Below, in pieces: positions 47,107 through 59,653 of a DNA stretch of 64,000 nucleotides (position 1 is its first letter; the number at the start of each line of letters is the position of its first letter). Under the pieces are notes generated by a model. It had not been told where the DNA came from. It was given only the letters and a program-made list of their open reading frames with translations, and did no database searches. Made by a program: the position numbers and the translations under genes. Source of the DNA: Azospirillum brasilense (GTDB lineage Bacteria; Pseudomonadota; Alphaproteobacteria; Azospirillales; Azospirillaceae); assembly GCF_007827795.1 (NCBI RefSeq), contig NZ_VITI01000005.1, forward strand, positions 186,001 through 250,000, in the 5' to 3' direction.

Positions 47107-48993
47107 TTAGTTGCCGCTGGCGAAGAACTGGTCGATGCGGTTGCGGTGAACCTCGACCGGGTAGCTGTTGCGCAGCGCGTTGCCGAACTGGGCCATGATG
47201 TCGCTTTCCAGCCCCTGGGCGACGGTGCTCTCCACGGTCGCCAGCGTGGCGTCGCTGGCCGCCGGGTCCGCCGGGATGACCTCCTTCAGGCGGGCGACGA
47301 CCTGGCTGTCGGCGGTGGCGCCGGTCACCGTCTCGCCGGGCTTCACCTCGAACAGCTTGCGCACCAGCTCGCCCGGCAGACCCTCGACCGAGCGGGCGTC
47401 GCGGGTGAAGGGCGTGGTCATGGCGAAGCTGGCGCCGGCTTGGCCGGCGACGTCCTGCGCCGCGGCTTCCGAACCCTGCTTCAGCTTGGCGGCGATGTCC
47501 TGGGCCTTCTCGGCGGCGAGCTTGGCCCGCTTGTCGTCCTGCCAGCCGGCGACGGCCTGATCGCGCACCTCGGCCAGCGGCTTGGGCGCGGCCGGCGTCA
47601 CGCCGTCGACGCGCACGGCGTAGAAGACGTTGTTGGGGGCTTCGGTCAGGTTCGAGGTGGCGCCGGAGGCGAGCTGGAAGGCGGTCTGCACCATGGCGGC
47701 GAAGTTCGGGCGGCCCGGAGCGGCGTCCTTGCCGTCCGGTGCCTTGGCGCTGCTGTCCACCGCGGCGATCTTGGCTATGGCCAGCCCCTGGGCCTGGGCG
47801 ACCTCCTCCAGCGGGGCACCGCTGGCGAGCTGGTCCTCGACCCGGTTGGCGATGGAGTAAAGCGAATCCATCGCCTTCTCCTTGCGAAGCTCGGCCAGGA
47901 GCTGGTCGCGGGCCTCATCGAAGCTCTTGGTGGCGCCCGGCTGGATGGCGGTGACCGTCAGGACGTGCCAGCCCAGCCCACTGCGCACGGCGTCGCTGAC
48001 CGCACCCTGGGCCAGCGCGAAGGCGGCGTCGCCGATCTCCGGCAGCTCGTTGCGGGTGACGTTGTCGAGCGTGATGACGTCGGTACCGGCGTCCTTGGCG
48101 GCGGCGGTCAGGCCCTTGGTTTTGGCGGCATCGGCGATCTGCTTCGCCTTCGCCTCGTCGTCGGCCAGGACCATCTCCACCGTGCGGCGCTCCGGCGTGC
48201 CGAGTTCGTCGGCGCGCTCGTCGTAGGCGGCGCGGAGTTCGTTGTCGGGGATCTGGATGTCCTTGGCGATCTCGTCGGCGGAGAGCTGGGCGATGCTCAG
48301 CGCGCGGTATTCCGGCGCGGTGAAGCGGACCTGATGGTCCTCGTAATAGCGGGTCAGCTCCGCCTCGTCGGGCACGCCGACGTCGCCGATGGCGGCGTTG
48401 GGCAGGGTGACCACCTCGGCCACGCGCCGCTCCCCGCGGAAGCGGTAGAGGTCCTGGACCAGCGGCTTCGGCGGGGTCACCCCAGCGCCGACCGCGCCGG
48501 CCACCAGCTCGCGCGCGGTCTCGCGGCGCAGCAGGGCGACGTAGCCGTCCTCGGTCAGCTGGTTGTTGCGCAGCACGCTGCGGAACTGGGCCGCGTCGAA
48601 CTGGTTCTGCGCGTTGCGGAAGGCCGGCTCCTCGGCGATGCGCTGGCGCACCACGTCCGGGCCGACCGAGATCCCGGCGTCGCGCGCCGCCTGATCGTAG
48701 AGCGCGCGCTGCACCAGCGCCGACAGCGACTGGTCGAGAAGGCCGAACTGGCGCGCCTGCTCCGTCGTCAGGTTGCCGCCCATCATCGGGCGCAGCCGCT
48801 CCATCTGGCGGCGGAACTCCTGATCCAGCTCCGCCCGGTCGATCTCCACCTTGCCGACGGAGGCGACGGTGCTGGACATCCCGCCTGTGCGGATCATGTC
48901 GCCGATGCCCCAGGCCGCGAAGCTGACGATGAGGAGCACGAACAGGATCTTGACGACCCACGAACCGGCGTAAGTGCGGATGAACTGAAGCAT
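47107..48993 (-). CDS. ppiD: Peptidyl-prolyl isomerase D (SurA-N domain protein)
   Basis: PpiD is an inner-membrane-anchored periplasmic chaperone that works near the Sec exit. The 628-residue protein has a short cytoplasmic start (MLQFIRTYAGSW), one helix at about 13-35, a SurA-N chaperone region (about 40-170), a parvulin-like domain (about 235-375, containing GDAAFALAQGAVSDAVRSGL and WHVLTVTAI) and a long C-terminal chaperone region. It heads the ppiD-trpE run, an order common in alphaproteobacteria, and is divergent from tpiA. Confidence 0.93.
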   Translation of the reverse strand: MLQFIRTYAGSWVVKILFVLLIVSFAAWGIGDMIRTGGMSSTVASVGKVEIDRAELDQEFRRQMERLRPMMGGNLTTEQARQFGLLDQSLSALVQRALYDQAARDAGISVGPDVVRQRIAEEPAFRNAQNQFDAAQFRSVLRNNQLTEDGYVALLRRETARELVAGAVGAGVTPPKPLVQDLYRFRGERRVAEVVTLPNAAIGDVGVPDEAELTRYYEDHQVRFTAPEYRALSIAQLSADEIAKDIQIPDNELRAAYDERADELGTPERRTVEMVLADDEAKAKQIADAAKTKGLTAAAKDAGTDVITLDNVTRNELPEIGDAAFALAQGAVSDAVRSGLGWHVLTVTAIQPGATKSFDEARDQLLAELRKEKAMDSLYSIANRVEDQLASGAPLEEVAQAQGLAIAKIAAVDSSAKAPDGKDAAPGRPNFAAMVQTAFQLASGATSNLTEAPNNVFYAVRVDGVTPAAPKPLAEVRDQAVAGWQDDKRAKLAAEKAQDIAAKLKQGSEAAAQDVAGQAGASFAMTTPFTRDARSVEGLPGELVRKLFEVKPGETVTGATADSQVVARLKEVIPADPAASDATLATVESTVAQGLESDIMAQFGNALRNSYPVEVHRNRIDQFFASGN

Positions 48994-49209
48994 GGGACCC
49001 GAAGTGAGTGCGCAAAGGGCGGCCCTGCGGCCGGGGCGGCATCATAGGCACCCCGCGAAAGCCCGGCAACACCCCATTTCCCCCGCGATTCCCCATCGGA
49101 AAGAACCCGTTGGACGGGTGGAAATGACGTGCGCTCCTTGCTAGACAGGGGGCGCACTTTGAAAACGAACACCCGCACCAACAAACGAGAGCCGGAGGAC
49201 GACAACGCC

Positions 49210-49965
49210 ATGGCCGCACGCCGCAAACTGATTGCCGGGAACTGGAAGATGAACGGGCTGAAGGCCGACGGGCTGGATCTGGCCTCGGACCTCGCCGGGC
49301 GCCTGACGGGGGCCGGGACGGTCGCCTTCGACATGCTGGTGTGCCCGCCCTTCCCGCTGCTGTTCCCGGTGGGCGACGCCATTTCCGGCAGCCCGCTGGC
49401 GCTGGGCGCGCAGGACTGCCACGCCAAGACCTCCGGAGCGCACACCGGCGACGTCAGCCCGGCCATGCTGACCGACGCCGGCTGCCGCTACGTCATCCTC
49501 GGCCATTCGGAGCGCCGCGCCGACCACGCCGAATCCGACGCCCAGGTCGCCCACAAGGCGGCCGCCGCCCACAAGGCGGGCCTGATCGCCATCATCTGCG
49601 TCGGCGAGACGGAGGCCCAGCGCGACGCCGGGCAGGCGAACAGCGTCGTCGCCAGCCAGCTCAAGGGCTCCATCCCGGAGGGCGCCACCGCGGCGAACAC
49701 CGTCATCGCCTACGAACCGGTGTGGGCCATCGGCACCGGCAAGACCGCGACCCCCGACGACGTCAAGGCGATGCACGCCCACATCCGGGCGGAACTGGCC
49801 GGCAAGACCGCCGATCCCGACGCGGTGCGCGTCCTCTACGGCGGCTCGGTGAAGCCGGGCAACGCGGCGGAACTGATGGCGGTGGAGAATGTGGACGGGG
49901 CGCTGGTCGGCGGGGCCGCGCTGAAGGCGGACGATTTCTGGGCCATCGCCACCAGTTGCCGCTAG
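49210..49965 (+). CDS. tpiA: Triose-phosphate isomerase
   Basis: TpiA interconverts dihydroxyacetone phosphate and glyceraldehyde 3-phosphate. The 251-residue barrel enzyme has AGNWKMNG (K13), the catalytic H99 in ILGHSERR, E169 in [11 protein letters not shown] and the phosphate-binding loops VLYGGSVKP and [13 protein letters not shown] 49210 has GGAGG 10 nt upstream. It is divergent from ppiD and followed by secG. All catalytic residues are present. Confidence 0.97.
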   Translation: MAARRKLIAGNWKMNGLKADGLDLASDLAGRLTGAGTVAFDMLVCPPFPLLFPVGDAISGSPLALGAQDCHAKTSGAHTGDVSPAMLTDAGCRYVILGHSERRADHAESDAQVAHKAAAAHKAGLIAIICVGETEAQRDAGQANSVVASQLKGSIPEGATAANTVIAYEPVWAIGTGKTATPDDVKAMHAHIRAELAGKTADPDAVRVLYGGSVKPGNAAELMAVENVDGALVGGAALKADDFWAIATSCR

Positions 49966-49999
49966 CATATCGCGCAGGACCGCGTTAAAAACAGTGGGC

Positions 50000-50035
50000 G
50001 CGCGCCACGGGCCCTTGCCAAGGTCCGTGGCGCGC
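50000..50035 (+). terminator. Hairpin after tpiA, before secG
   Basis: A perfect 11-bp stem (GCGCGCCACGG with CCGTGGCGCGC) with a 14-nt loop is followed only by TGTTGGTTT, a weak U-tract. It may terminate tpiA transcripts inefficiently or be a leader structure of secG, 59 nt before its start. Confidence 0.55.
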
Positions 50036-50093
50036 TGTTGGTTTGGGCGGTCCCTGCGGATCGCTCCGGGAAGGGATCAAGGGAACGGGTTGC

Positions 50094-52215
<2,122 letters not shown>

Positions 52216-52285
52216 TGTGACCATACGGGGGAGGGCATTCCTCCCCCGCGTGTTCCGGTTCCGGGTTTCCGGTGGGTATAGTGAC

Positions 52286-52316
52286 AGCGGCGGCCGAGCC
52301 AACGGCCGCCGCTTTT
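52286..52316 (+). terminator. Intrinsic terminator between pyrG and the dienelactone hydrolase gene
   Basis: A perfect 11-bp stem (AGCGGCGGCCG with CGGCCGCCGCT) with a 6-nt loop is followed by TTT. A second hairpin lies at 52227-52247 (GGGGGAGG/CCTCCCCC). A TATAGT -10-like hexamer at 52277-52282 ends just before the stem, so a promoter for the next gene may start inside the hairpin. Confidence 0.65.
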
Positions 52317-52356
52317 GCGTTACGGGCCAGGGAACAACAAAGAGGCTGGAGACACC

Positions 52357-53055
52357 ATGACCGACATCAGCATTCCCGCCGGCGACGGCGGCAGCTTTTC
52401 CGCCTATGTGGCCAAACCGGCGGGCGGCGGACCGGCGCCGGGACTCGTCGTCATCCAGGAAATCTTCGGGGTCAATCAGGTCATGCGCGACCTGTGCGAC
52501 GGCTTCGCCGCCCAGGGCTGGCTGGCCGTCTGCCCGGACCTGTTCTGGCGGCAGGAGCCGGGCGTGCAGATCACCGACAAGACCCAGGAGGAATGGAACC
52601 GCGCCTTCGCCCTGATGAATGGCATGGACCAGGACAAGGCGGTGGACGACCTCAAAGCCACCCTGGCGTGGCTGCGCCAGAATCCGGATTGCACCGGCAA
52701 GGCGGGGGCTGTCGGCTACTGCCTGGGCGGACGGCTCGCCTTCATGATGGCCGCGCGCTCCGATTCCGACGCCAACGTCAGCTATTACGGCGTCGGCCTG
52801 GACGGTCTGGTCGGCGAGGCGGCGAGCATCACCAAGCCGCTGCTGATGCACATCGCCGAGAAGGACCAGTTTGTACCGGCGGAGGCGCGGGAAAAGGTGC
52901 TGGCCGTGGTGAAGGGCAACCCGAACGTCACCGCCCACGTCTACCCCAGCATGGACCACGCCTTCGCCCGCGCGGGCGGCGCCCATTTCGACGCCGAGGC
53001 GGCGGATCTTGCCAACGGACGCACGGCAGCCTTCTTCAAGCAGCATCTGGGTTGA
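52357..53055 (+). CDS. Dienelactone hydrolase family protein
   Basis: The 232-residue cytosolic alpha/beta hydrolase has [18 protein letters not shown] near 30, the nucleophile motif VGYCLGGR (C122) and [12 protein letters not shown] with the catalytic His near 197, a complete Cys-Asp-His style triad layout of the family. Family members cleave dienelactone or related lactones; the substrate here is unknown and no aromatic-degradation gene is adjacent. It lies between pyrG and kdsA, where the flanking terminators make it a single-gene unit. The other hydrolase at 8995 is Tat-exported and clearly distinct. Confidence 0.92.
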   Translation: MTDISIPAGDGGSFSAYVAKPAGGGPAPGLVVIQEIFGVNQVMRDLCDGFAAQGWLAVCPDLFWRQEPGVQITDKTQEEWNRAFALMNGMDQDKAVDDLKATLAWLRQNPDCTGKAGAVGYCLGGRLAFMMAARSDSDANVSYYGVGLDGLVGEAASITKPLLMHIAEKDQFVPAEAREKVLAVVKGNPNVTAHVYPSMDHAFARAGGAHFDAEAADLANGRTAAFFKQHLG

Positions 53056-53105
53056 CGCCATTCCGGTTGACCGGGATCGCCAATATCTGGGAAGGAATGG
53101 GCAGC

Positions 53106-53146
53106 GCGAGGGGACATCCGGCATGCGTCCCCTCGCATTGCTTTTT
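53106..53146 (+). terminator. Intrinsic terminator immediately before kdsA
   Basis: A 10-bp stem (GCGAGGGGAC with GTCCCCTCGC) with an 11-nt loop is followed by ATTGCTTTTT. The T-run ends 12 nt before the kdsA start and directly touches its GGAG ribosome-binding site. Confidence 0.8.
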
Positions 53147-53158
53147 GGAGAGTACGGG

Positions 53159-53986
53159 ATGACCACCGCCAAGACCGTCCAGATCGGCAACCTGACCATC
53201 GCCAACGACCGGCCCTTCACCCTGATCGCCGGACCGTGCCAGATGGAAAGCCGCGACCACGCGCTGGAGACGGCGGCGGCGCTGGTTGAGATGACCGGCG
53301 CGCTGGGCATCGGGCTGATCTACAAGTCCTCCTTCGACAAGGCCAACCGCACCTCCATCGGCACGGCGCGCGGCCTCGGCATGGACAAGGCGCTGCCGAT
53401 CTTCGCCGAGATCAAGGAGCGGTTCGGCTGCCCGGTCATCACCGACGTGCATGAGGCCGACCAGTGCGCCGCGGTGGCCGAGGTGATGGACGTCCTCCAG
53501 ATCCCCGCCTTCCTGTGCCGGCAGACCGATCTGCTGATCGCAGCGGCCAAGACGGGTCGGGCGGTCAACGTGAAGAAGGGCCAGTTCCTCGCCCCTTGGG
53601 ACATGAAGAACGTCGCGGCCAAGCTGGTGGCATCGGGCAACGACAAGGTTCTGCTGTGCGAGCGCGGCGCCAGCTTCGGCTACAACACGCTGGTGTCGGA
53701 CATGCGGTCCCTGCCGATCATGGCCGAGACCGGCTTCCCGGTGGTCTTCGACGCCACCCATTCCGTGCAGCAGCCGGGCGGGCAGGGCACGACTTCCGGC
53801 GGCCAGCGCGAGTTCGTTCCGGTGCTGGCCCGCGCCGCCATCGCCGTGGGCGTCGCCGCCGTCTTCATGGAGACCCACGAGAATCCGGACTGCGCCCCCA
53901 GCGACGGGCCGAACATGGTTCCGCTGAAGGAGATGCCGGCCCTGCTGGCGCGCCTCCAGGCCTTCGACCGTCTAGCGAAGGCCTGA
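53159..53986 (+). CDS. kdsA: 3-deoxy-8-phosphooctulonate synthase
   Basis: KdsA makes KDO-8-phosphate from arabinose 5-phosphate and PEP for the LPS inner core, so it complements the lpx genes earlier in the window. The 275-residue barrel protein has [71 protein letters not shown] and MEVH-like [18 protein letters not shown]. The Cys in AGPCQ-type position hints at the metal-dependent class. ATG 53159 has GGAG nine nucleotides upstream, right after a terminator. Confidence 0.96.
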   Translation: MTTAKTVQIGNLTIANDRPFTLIAGPCQMESRDHALETAAALVEMTGALGIGLIYKSSFDKANRTSIGTARGLGMDKALPIFAEIKERFGCPVITDVHEADQCAAVAEVMDVLQIPAFLCRQTDLLIAAAKTGRAVNVKKGQFLAPWDMKNVAAKLVASGNDKVLLCERGASFGYNTLVSDMRSLPIMAETGFPVVFDATHSVQQPGGQGTTSGGQREFVPVLARAAIAVGVAAVFMETHENPDCAPSDGPNMVPLKEMPALLARLQAFDRLAKA

Positions 53987-54092
53987 CGAAAGGACAGGTC
54001 CGGGAACGGCGTGCCGGTCCTGGCGTTGCCCAGGCACCGCGGGCACCGCGCTTACGGTGGAGCGCCCGCGGATAAAGCCATGGAGCAACGCC

Positions 54093-54527
54093 ATGAAGCC
54101 GATCCGCCTGTGCGCCATCGCCGCCGTCGCCAGCCTTGGCGCAATGATCGCCCTTCCCGCCTTCGCGCAATCGACTGCGCCGTCCTCATCCACCCACTCG
54201 ACCACGCCGATGCCGCAGGCCAAGCCTCCGGGCAGCAGCGGCACCACCACGGCTCCGCCAATGGGCAGCGGGTCGTCGTCCACGGGGGCGGCGAAGGCAA
54301 AGGTCATCGACCTCAACACCGCCGGCAAGGACGAACTTCAGACCTTGCCAGGGATCGGCGAGGCGCGGTCCGAGGCGATCGTGAAGAACCGCCCCTACCG
54401 TTCCAAGGACGAGTTGGTCAGCAAGAAGATCGTCCCGCAGAACGTCTACGACGACATCAAGGGCCGGATTGCTGCGGTCGGCGGCTCAAAGACCAGCGCG
54501 TCGGCGGGGACCGCTCCGAAGAAATGA
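54093..54527 (+). CDS. Secreted helix-hairpin-helix (ComEA-like) protein
   Basis: The 144-residue precursor has a signal peptide (about 1-26, ending LPAFAQ), a Ser/Thr/Pro/Gly-rich spacer (27-68) and one helix-hairpin-helix unit at about 71-127 (VIDLNTAGKDELQTLPGIGE), as in the DNA-binding part of ComEA. ComEA binds incoming DNA in the periplasm and would fit with comEC at 34822, but the gene is 17 kb away and short HhH proteins with other roles exist. It ends in a small Ser/Lys tail and converges on pqqE. Confidence 0.85.
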   Translation: MKPIRLCAIAAVASLGAMIALPAFAQSTAPSSSTHSTTPMPQAKPPGSSGTTTAPPMGSGSSSTGAAKAKVIDLNTAGKDELQTLPGIGEARSEAIVKNRPYRSKDELVSKKIVPQNVYDDIKGRIAAVGGSKTSASAGTAPKK

Positions 54528-54535
54528 GGCCGAAC

Positions 54536-54577
54536 CGGCCCTCTTCACCGGGCGAAGCCGCGAAGGGGGCCGTTCTT
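54536..54577. terminator. Shared terminator between HhH gene and pqqE
   Basis: An 11-bp stem (CGGCCCTCTTC with GAAGGGGGCCG, one G-U pair) with a 15-nt loop is followed by TTCTT on the plus strand and includes the end of pqqE. It should stop plus-strand transcripts, less clearly minus-strand ones. Confidence 0.65.
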
Positions 54578-55682
54578 AAAGGCTGAAGCTCCGGTAGGTG
54601 ATCGGCACCTCGGCCGTGCCACCGTCCTCTGCGGCTATCTCGGCGAGCAGACCATGATGCTCGGACAGGTCGCACACCGGGTCGGTGTTGTCGGCGCTTC
54701 CGGTCAGCGCCAGCGCTTGGCAGCGGCAGCCGCCCCAGTCGATCTCCTTCTGGTCGCAGCTCCGGCAGGGCTGCGGCATCCAGTCGGTGCCGCGGTAACG
54801 CTGGAAGGCGGCGGAGTTGGCCCAGATGTCGGCCAGCGGGCGCTCGGTCACCCGGTCGAAACTCATGCCGGGGATCGTCTCGGCGGCGTGGCAGGGCAGA
54901 ACCGAGCCGCTGGGCGTGACGTTCAGGAACTTGCGGCCCCAGCCGCCCATGCAGGCCTTGGGGCGCTTGGCGTAATAGTCAGGCACCACGTAATCGACGA
55001 CCAGCCGGCCCTTCAGCTCCGGCAGGCGGCTGCGCACGCGCTCGTCCATGCGGATCAACTGGTCGCGGGTCGGCATCAAGGCGGCGCGGTTCTTCAACGC
55101 CCAGCCGTAATACTGGACGTTGGCGATCTCGATCCGGCCGGCCTTCAGCTCCAGCGCCATGTCGATGAAATCGTCCACCCGGTCGATGTTGTGGCGCTGC
55201 ACGATGGCGTTGACGGTCAGCGCCATGCCGGCGTCGGTGACCGCGCGCGCCACCTCCAGCTTCTTCGGCTGGCCGCCGGGAAAGCCGCTGATCAATTCGG
55301 CCTTGGCGGGCTGCGTGTCCTGGAACCCGATCTGCACATGCTGGAGTCCGGCGTCGCGCAGCCGCTCCAGCCGTGCCCGGTCGAGCAGAACCGCCGAGGT
55401 GATGAGGTTGGCGTAGAGCCCAACTCCGGTGGCGTGGGCGATCAGCGCTTCCAGGTCCTTGCGCGCCGTCGGCTCGCCGCCGGAGAAATGCACCTGGATG
55501 ATGCCGAGGTCCGCCGCCTCGTCGAGCACGCGGCACCAGGCGGCGGTGTCCAGCTCCCGGCTGGCCGGGTCGAGGGCCAGCGGGTTGGAGCAGTAGGCGC
55601 AGCGCAGCGGGCAGCGGTGCGTCAGTTCCGCCAGCAGGGCCAGCGGCGGTTCCAGTCCGGTCGTGGCGCCACAGAAGGTCAT
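54576..55682 (-). CDS. pqqE: PQQ biosynthesis radical SAM protein PqqE
   Basis: PqqE links Glu and Tyr side chains of the PqqA peptide to begin pyrroloquinoline quinone synthesis. The 368-residue protein has the radical SAM cluster motif THRCPLRCAYC (C24, C28, C31), HFSGGEPTARKD, and a C-terminal SPASM-type auxiliary cluster region with ACMGGWGRKFLNV, LPCHAAETIPG and PCRSCDQKEIDWGGCRCQ. Its start overlaps the pqqD stop (ATGA), matching the need for PqqD to present PqqA to PqqE. Confidence 0.96.
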   Translation of the reverse strand: MTFCGATTGLEPPLALLAELTHRCPLRCAYCSNPLALDPASRELDTAAWCRVLDEAADLGIIQVHFSGGEPTARKDLEALIAHATGVGLYANLITSAVLLDRARLERLRDAGLQHVQIGFQDTQPAKAELISGFPGGQPKKLEVARAVTDAGMALTVNAIVQRHNIDRVDDFIDMALELKAGRIEIANVQYYGWALKNRAALMPTRDQLIRMDERVRSRLPELKGRLVVDYVVPDYYAKRPKACMGGWGRKFLNVTPSGSVLPCHAAETIPGMSFDRVTERPLADIWANSAAFQRYRGTDWMPQPCRSCDQKEIDWGGCRCQALALTGSADNTDPVCDLSEHHGLLAEIAAEDGGTAEVPITYRSFSL

Positions 55683-55981
55683 CGGGTCAGGAACCCCTTC
55701 GTGATCATGTCGCCCAACACTTCCAACACATCCGCGGCGATCTCGTCCCGCGGCGCGTCGAATTGCGCGGCCAGCACCCCAACGGCCACGCCCACCGTCA
55801 CCGGAGGCTGGCCCGTCTGAGCCTGTGTGGTGACGGCCCGCACCACCTCCAGCGCCACCTCGTCCAGGATCAGCACGCGCTCCGGCCCCAGAAGCTGCCA
55901 GTGGCCGCGCACCCGGTCCTGGCGGAGCATGACGCCGGGGGCCAGCCGGACCCGGTCCTCCTCGGTCACGCCGTCCGTCAT
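55679..55981 (-). CDS. pqqD: PQQ biosynthesis peptide chaperone PqqD
   Basis: PqqD binds the PqqA precursor and delivers it to PqqE. The 100-residue protein has RVRLAPGVMLRQDRVRGHWQ at the N-terminus, LLGPERVLILDEVALEVVRA in the middle and a helical C-terminus (VLEVLGDMITKGFL). The PPVTVG segment marks the usual winged-helix RRE fold. It overlaps pqqC and pqqE by 4 nt each. Confidence 0.95.
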   Translation of the reverse strand: MTDGVTEEDRVRLAPGVMLRQDRVRGHWQLLGPERVLILDEVALEVVRAVTTQAQTGQPPVTVGVAVGVLAAQFDAPRDEIAADVLEVLGDMITKGFLTR

Positions 55982-56754
55982 CGCGTGTAGACCGGCGGTT
56001 CCATGTCGTCCGGCACGAAGGCACCGGGCGGGATCAGGCCGGGCGACACATAGGCGTGGTGCAGCGCGTCCAGCTGCGCCCAGAGAAGCTCCGCCTTGTG
56101 GCGCAGCGCGGCGATCACCTGCTGCTGCTGCTCCGGCGTGCGGGCGTTGTCGAGCACATACTGGAGCCCGAACTCGACGTCGCGCGGCGCCTCGTCCAGC
56201 CGCTTGCGGAAGTAGGACAGGGTGGCGTCGTTGGCGAAGGCGTAATAGGCCTCGAAGCCGGCGATGCGCTCGCGGTGAATGGCCGGGGCGAACAGCTCGG
56301 TCAGGGACGAGGCGATGGCCTCCAGCGTCGACTTGCCCGATACGAAATTGACGTAGGAATCCACGGCGTAGCGGGTCGCCGGCAGGATGCCCCTCAGCGA
56401 AGTGACGTAGTGACGGTCCAGACCCAGCCCGTCGGTCAGGCGCAGCCAGCGCTCGATCCCTCCGACCTGGCCTTCCTCGCGCTGCCGGCCCTCGCCGAAG
56501 CCGTCATGGTCGAGCACCCGCTGAATCCAGATGCGGCGCAGCGCCGGGTCGTCCATTCGCGCCATCAGAGCCAGATCCTTTTTGGGGATGCAGACCTGAT
56601 AATAGAAGCGGTTCAGCGCCCAGGCCTGGACCTGCCCGCGCTTCAGCTTCCCGCCGTGCAGAAGTTTGTGGAAGGGGTGGAGGTCGTGGTACTGGCGCTC
56701 GCCGATGGCGCGCAGCTCGCGTTCCAGGTCCTCGCGCGACAGCGGTGACGTCAT
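55978..56754 (-). CDS. pqqC: Pyrroloquinoline-quinone synthase PqqC
   Basis: PqqC is the cofactor-less oxidase that carries out the final ring closure and eight-electron oxidation to PQQ. The 258-residue all-helical protein has SREDLERELRAIGERQYHDLHPFH, NRFYYQVCIPKKDLALM, WIQRVLDHDGFGEG, ERWLRLTDGLGLDRHYV and YFRKRLDEAPRDVEFG. The start overlaps the pqqB stop by 4 nt. Active-site His and Arg/Lys-rich motifs appear intact. Confidence 0.97.
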   Translation of the reverse strand: MTSPLSREDLERELRAIGERQYHDLHPFHKLLHGGKLKRGQVQAWALNRFYYQVCIPKKDLALMARMDDPALRRIWIQRVLDHDGFGEGRQREEGQVGGIERWLRLTDGLGLDRHYVTSLRGILPATRYAVDSYVNFVSGKSTLEAIASSLTELFAPAIHRERIAGFEAYYAFANDATLSYFRKRLDEAPRDVEFGLQYVLDNARTPEQQQQVIAALRHKAELLWAQLDALHHAYVSPGLIPPGAFVPDDMEPPVYTR

Positions 56755-57680
56755 AGCGTGAACTCCATCCCGTCGTGGGCGATCTCCCAACCTTCGGCCG
56801 TGGCGACGGCCCGTTCGGGCGAGTCGTCCAGCAGGGCCGGGTTGGTGTTGTTGATGTGGACGAAGACCTTGCGCCGCACGCCCAGCCCCGCGAAGGCGGC
56901 GATGGAGCCGTCCGGGCCGGACATCGCCATGTGGCCCATGCGCTGGCCGGTCTTGCTGCCGGTGCCGGCGCGGATCATCTCGTCGTCGGTCCAGGTGGTG
57001 CCGTCGAACAGCACCAGCGGCGCCTCGCGCAGCCGGTCGGCCAGCCAGCCCGGCATAGCCGAGCAGCCGGGGAGGTAGAAGAATTCCCCGTCGCCGTTGC
57101 GGTCGCGGATGCGCAGAGCCACCGTGTCCTCCGCCACCGAGCCGAAGCCGGCGGCGGACGGGTCCTCCAGATAGAGCGCGACCTTGCCGGGCACGGCGAA
57201 GGCTTCGATCTCGAAGGGGAAGGGGGTGCCGCCGGCGTCGGCGGGAACCCATGGGCGGTCCAGCGCCATGGCGCGGCGCGGCGCGAGGTCGGGGTTGACC
57301 ACGCGGAAGACCGAATTCGCCTCCAGCACGCCGTGCACCCGGTCGGTGGCGTAGACGGCCAGCGGCTGGGATTCGCGCAGCGTCAGCAGGCCCGCCACAT
57401 GGTCGATGTCGGCGTTGGTCAGCACCGCGGCGGCGATGGGGCTGTGGCGCACAGCGGTCTGCGGGTGCAGCGCCGGGTTGGCGAGAATCTGCTGGCCGAT
57501 GTCCGGCGAGGCGTTCAGCAGCAGCCAGCGCCCGTCGCCGCCGCTGACGGCGAGCGACGATTGGGTGCGCGGGCGGGCCGCCGGGTCGCCGGAGCGGGCG
57601 CGGCGGCAGCCCGCGCAGTTGCAGTTCCATTGGGGAAAACCGCCGCCCGCGGCGGAGCCAAGGACGAGGATCGTCAGCAT
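56751..57680 (-). CDS. pqqB: PQQ biosynthesis protein PqqB
   Basis: PqqB is a metallo-hydrolase-fold protein thought to hydroxylate the crosslinked Tyr of PqqA. The 309-residue protein has LVLGSAAGGGFPQWNCNCAGC with the cysteine cluster (split: LGSAAGGGFPQWNC, NCAGC), NASPDIGQQI, VLTNADIDHVAGLL and HINNTNP, the metal-ligand regions. It follows pqqA by 68 nt and overlaps pqqC. Confidence 0.96.
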   Translation of the reverse strand: MLTILVLGSAAGGGFPQWNCNCAGCRRARSGDPAARPRTQSSLAVSGGDGRWLLLNASPDIGQQILANPALHPQTAVRHSPIAAAVLTNADIDHVAGLLTLRESQPLAVYATDRVHGVLEANSVFRVVNPDLAPRRAMALDRPWVPADAGGTPFPFEIEAFAVPGKVALYLEDPSAAGFGSVAEDTVALRIRDRNGDGEFFYLPGCSAMPGWLADRLREAPLVLFDGTTWTDDEMIRAGTGSKTGQRMGHMAMSGPDGSIAAFAGLGVRRKVFVHINNTNPALLDDSPERAVATAEGWEIAHDGMEFTL

Positions 57681-57748
57681 GGGGTGCCTTTCCTAATCAG
57701 GCGGCCCGAATCAGGCGGCGGTCGTCACGCATGGGAACCGGCCGGCGC

Positions 57749-59432
<1,684 letters not shown>

Positions 59433-59460
59433 GACGCCTTCAGGAGTTCCGCTTTGGAAA

Positions 59461-59494
59461 GCCCCTCCCCGGCATGCCGGGGAGGGGCTTTTTT
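59461..59494 (+). terminator. Strong intrinsic terminator of eno
   Basis: A 28-nt perfect palindrome (stem GCCCCTCCCC, centre GGCATGCC) is followed by six T residues. Confidence 0.92.
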
Positions 59495-59653
59495 CTGTGT
59501 TCTCTTCTGGGAGTGCGCCCGTGCGCGGGAGATTTCCAAATCACCACGATGCAAGGCGCGCGCGCTTCTGGTAAACAGCCGCCATAGTTTCGCCCGCTTG
59601 GAACGGCACCCTCTCAACGACGGCTTTCCCCGCCCGGACAGGACCCTCGACGC

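Noticed and set aside
49998..50040. Hairpin after tpiA as a riboswitch
   Set aside because: It is a plain perfect stem with no conserved aptamer-like sequence; a weak terminator is the simpler reading.
55978..57630. Extended frame upstream of pqqC through pqqB
   Set aside because: Its N-terminal part is the shadow of pqqB; pqqC begins at the ATGA overlap at 56754.
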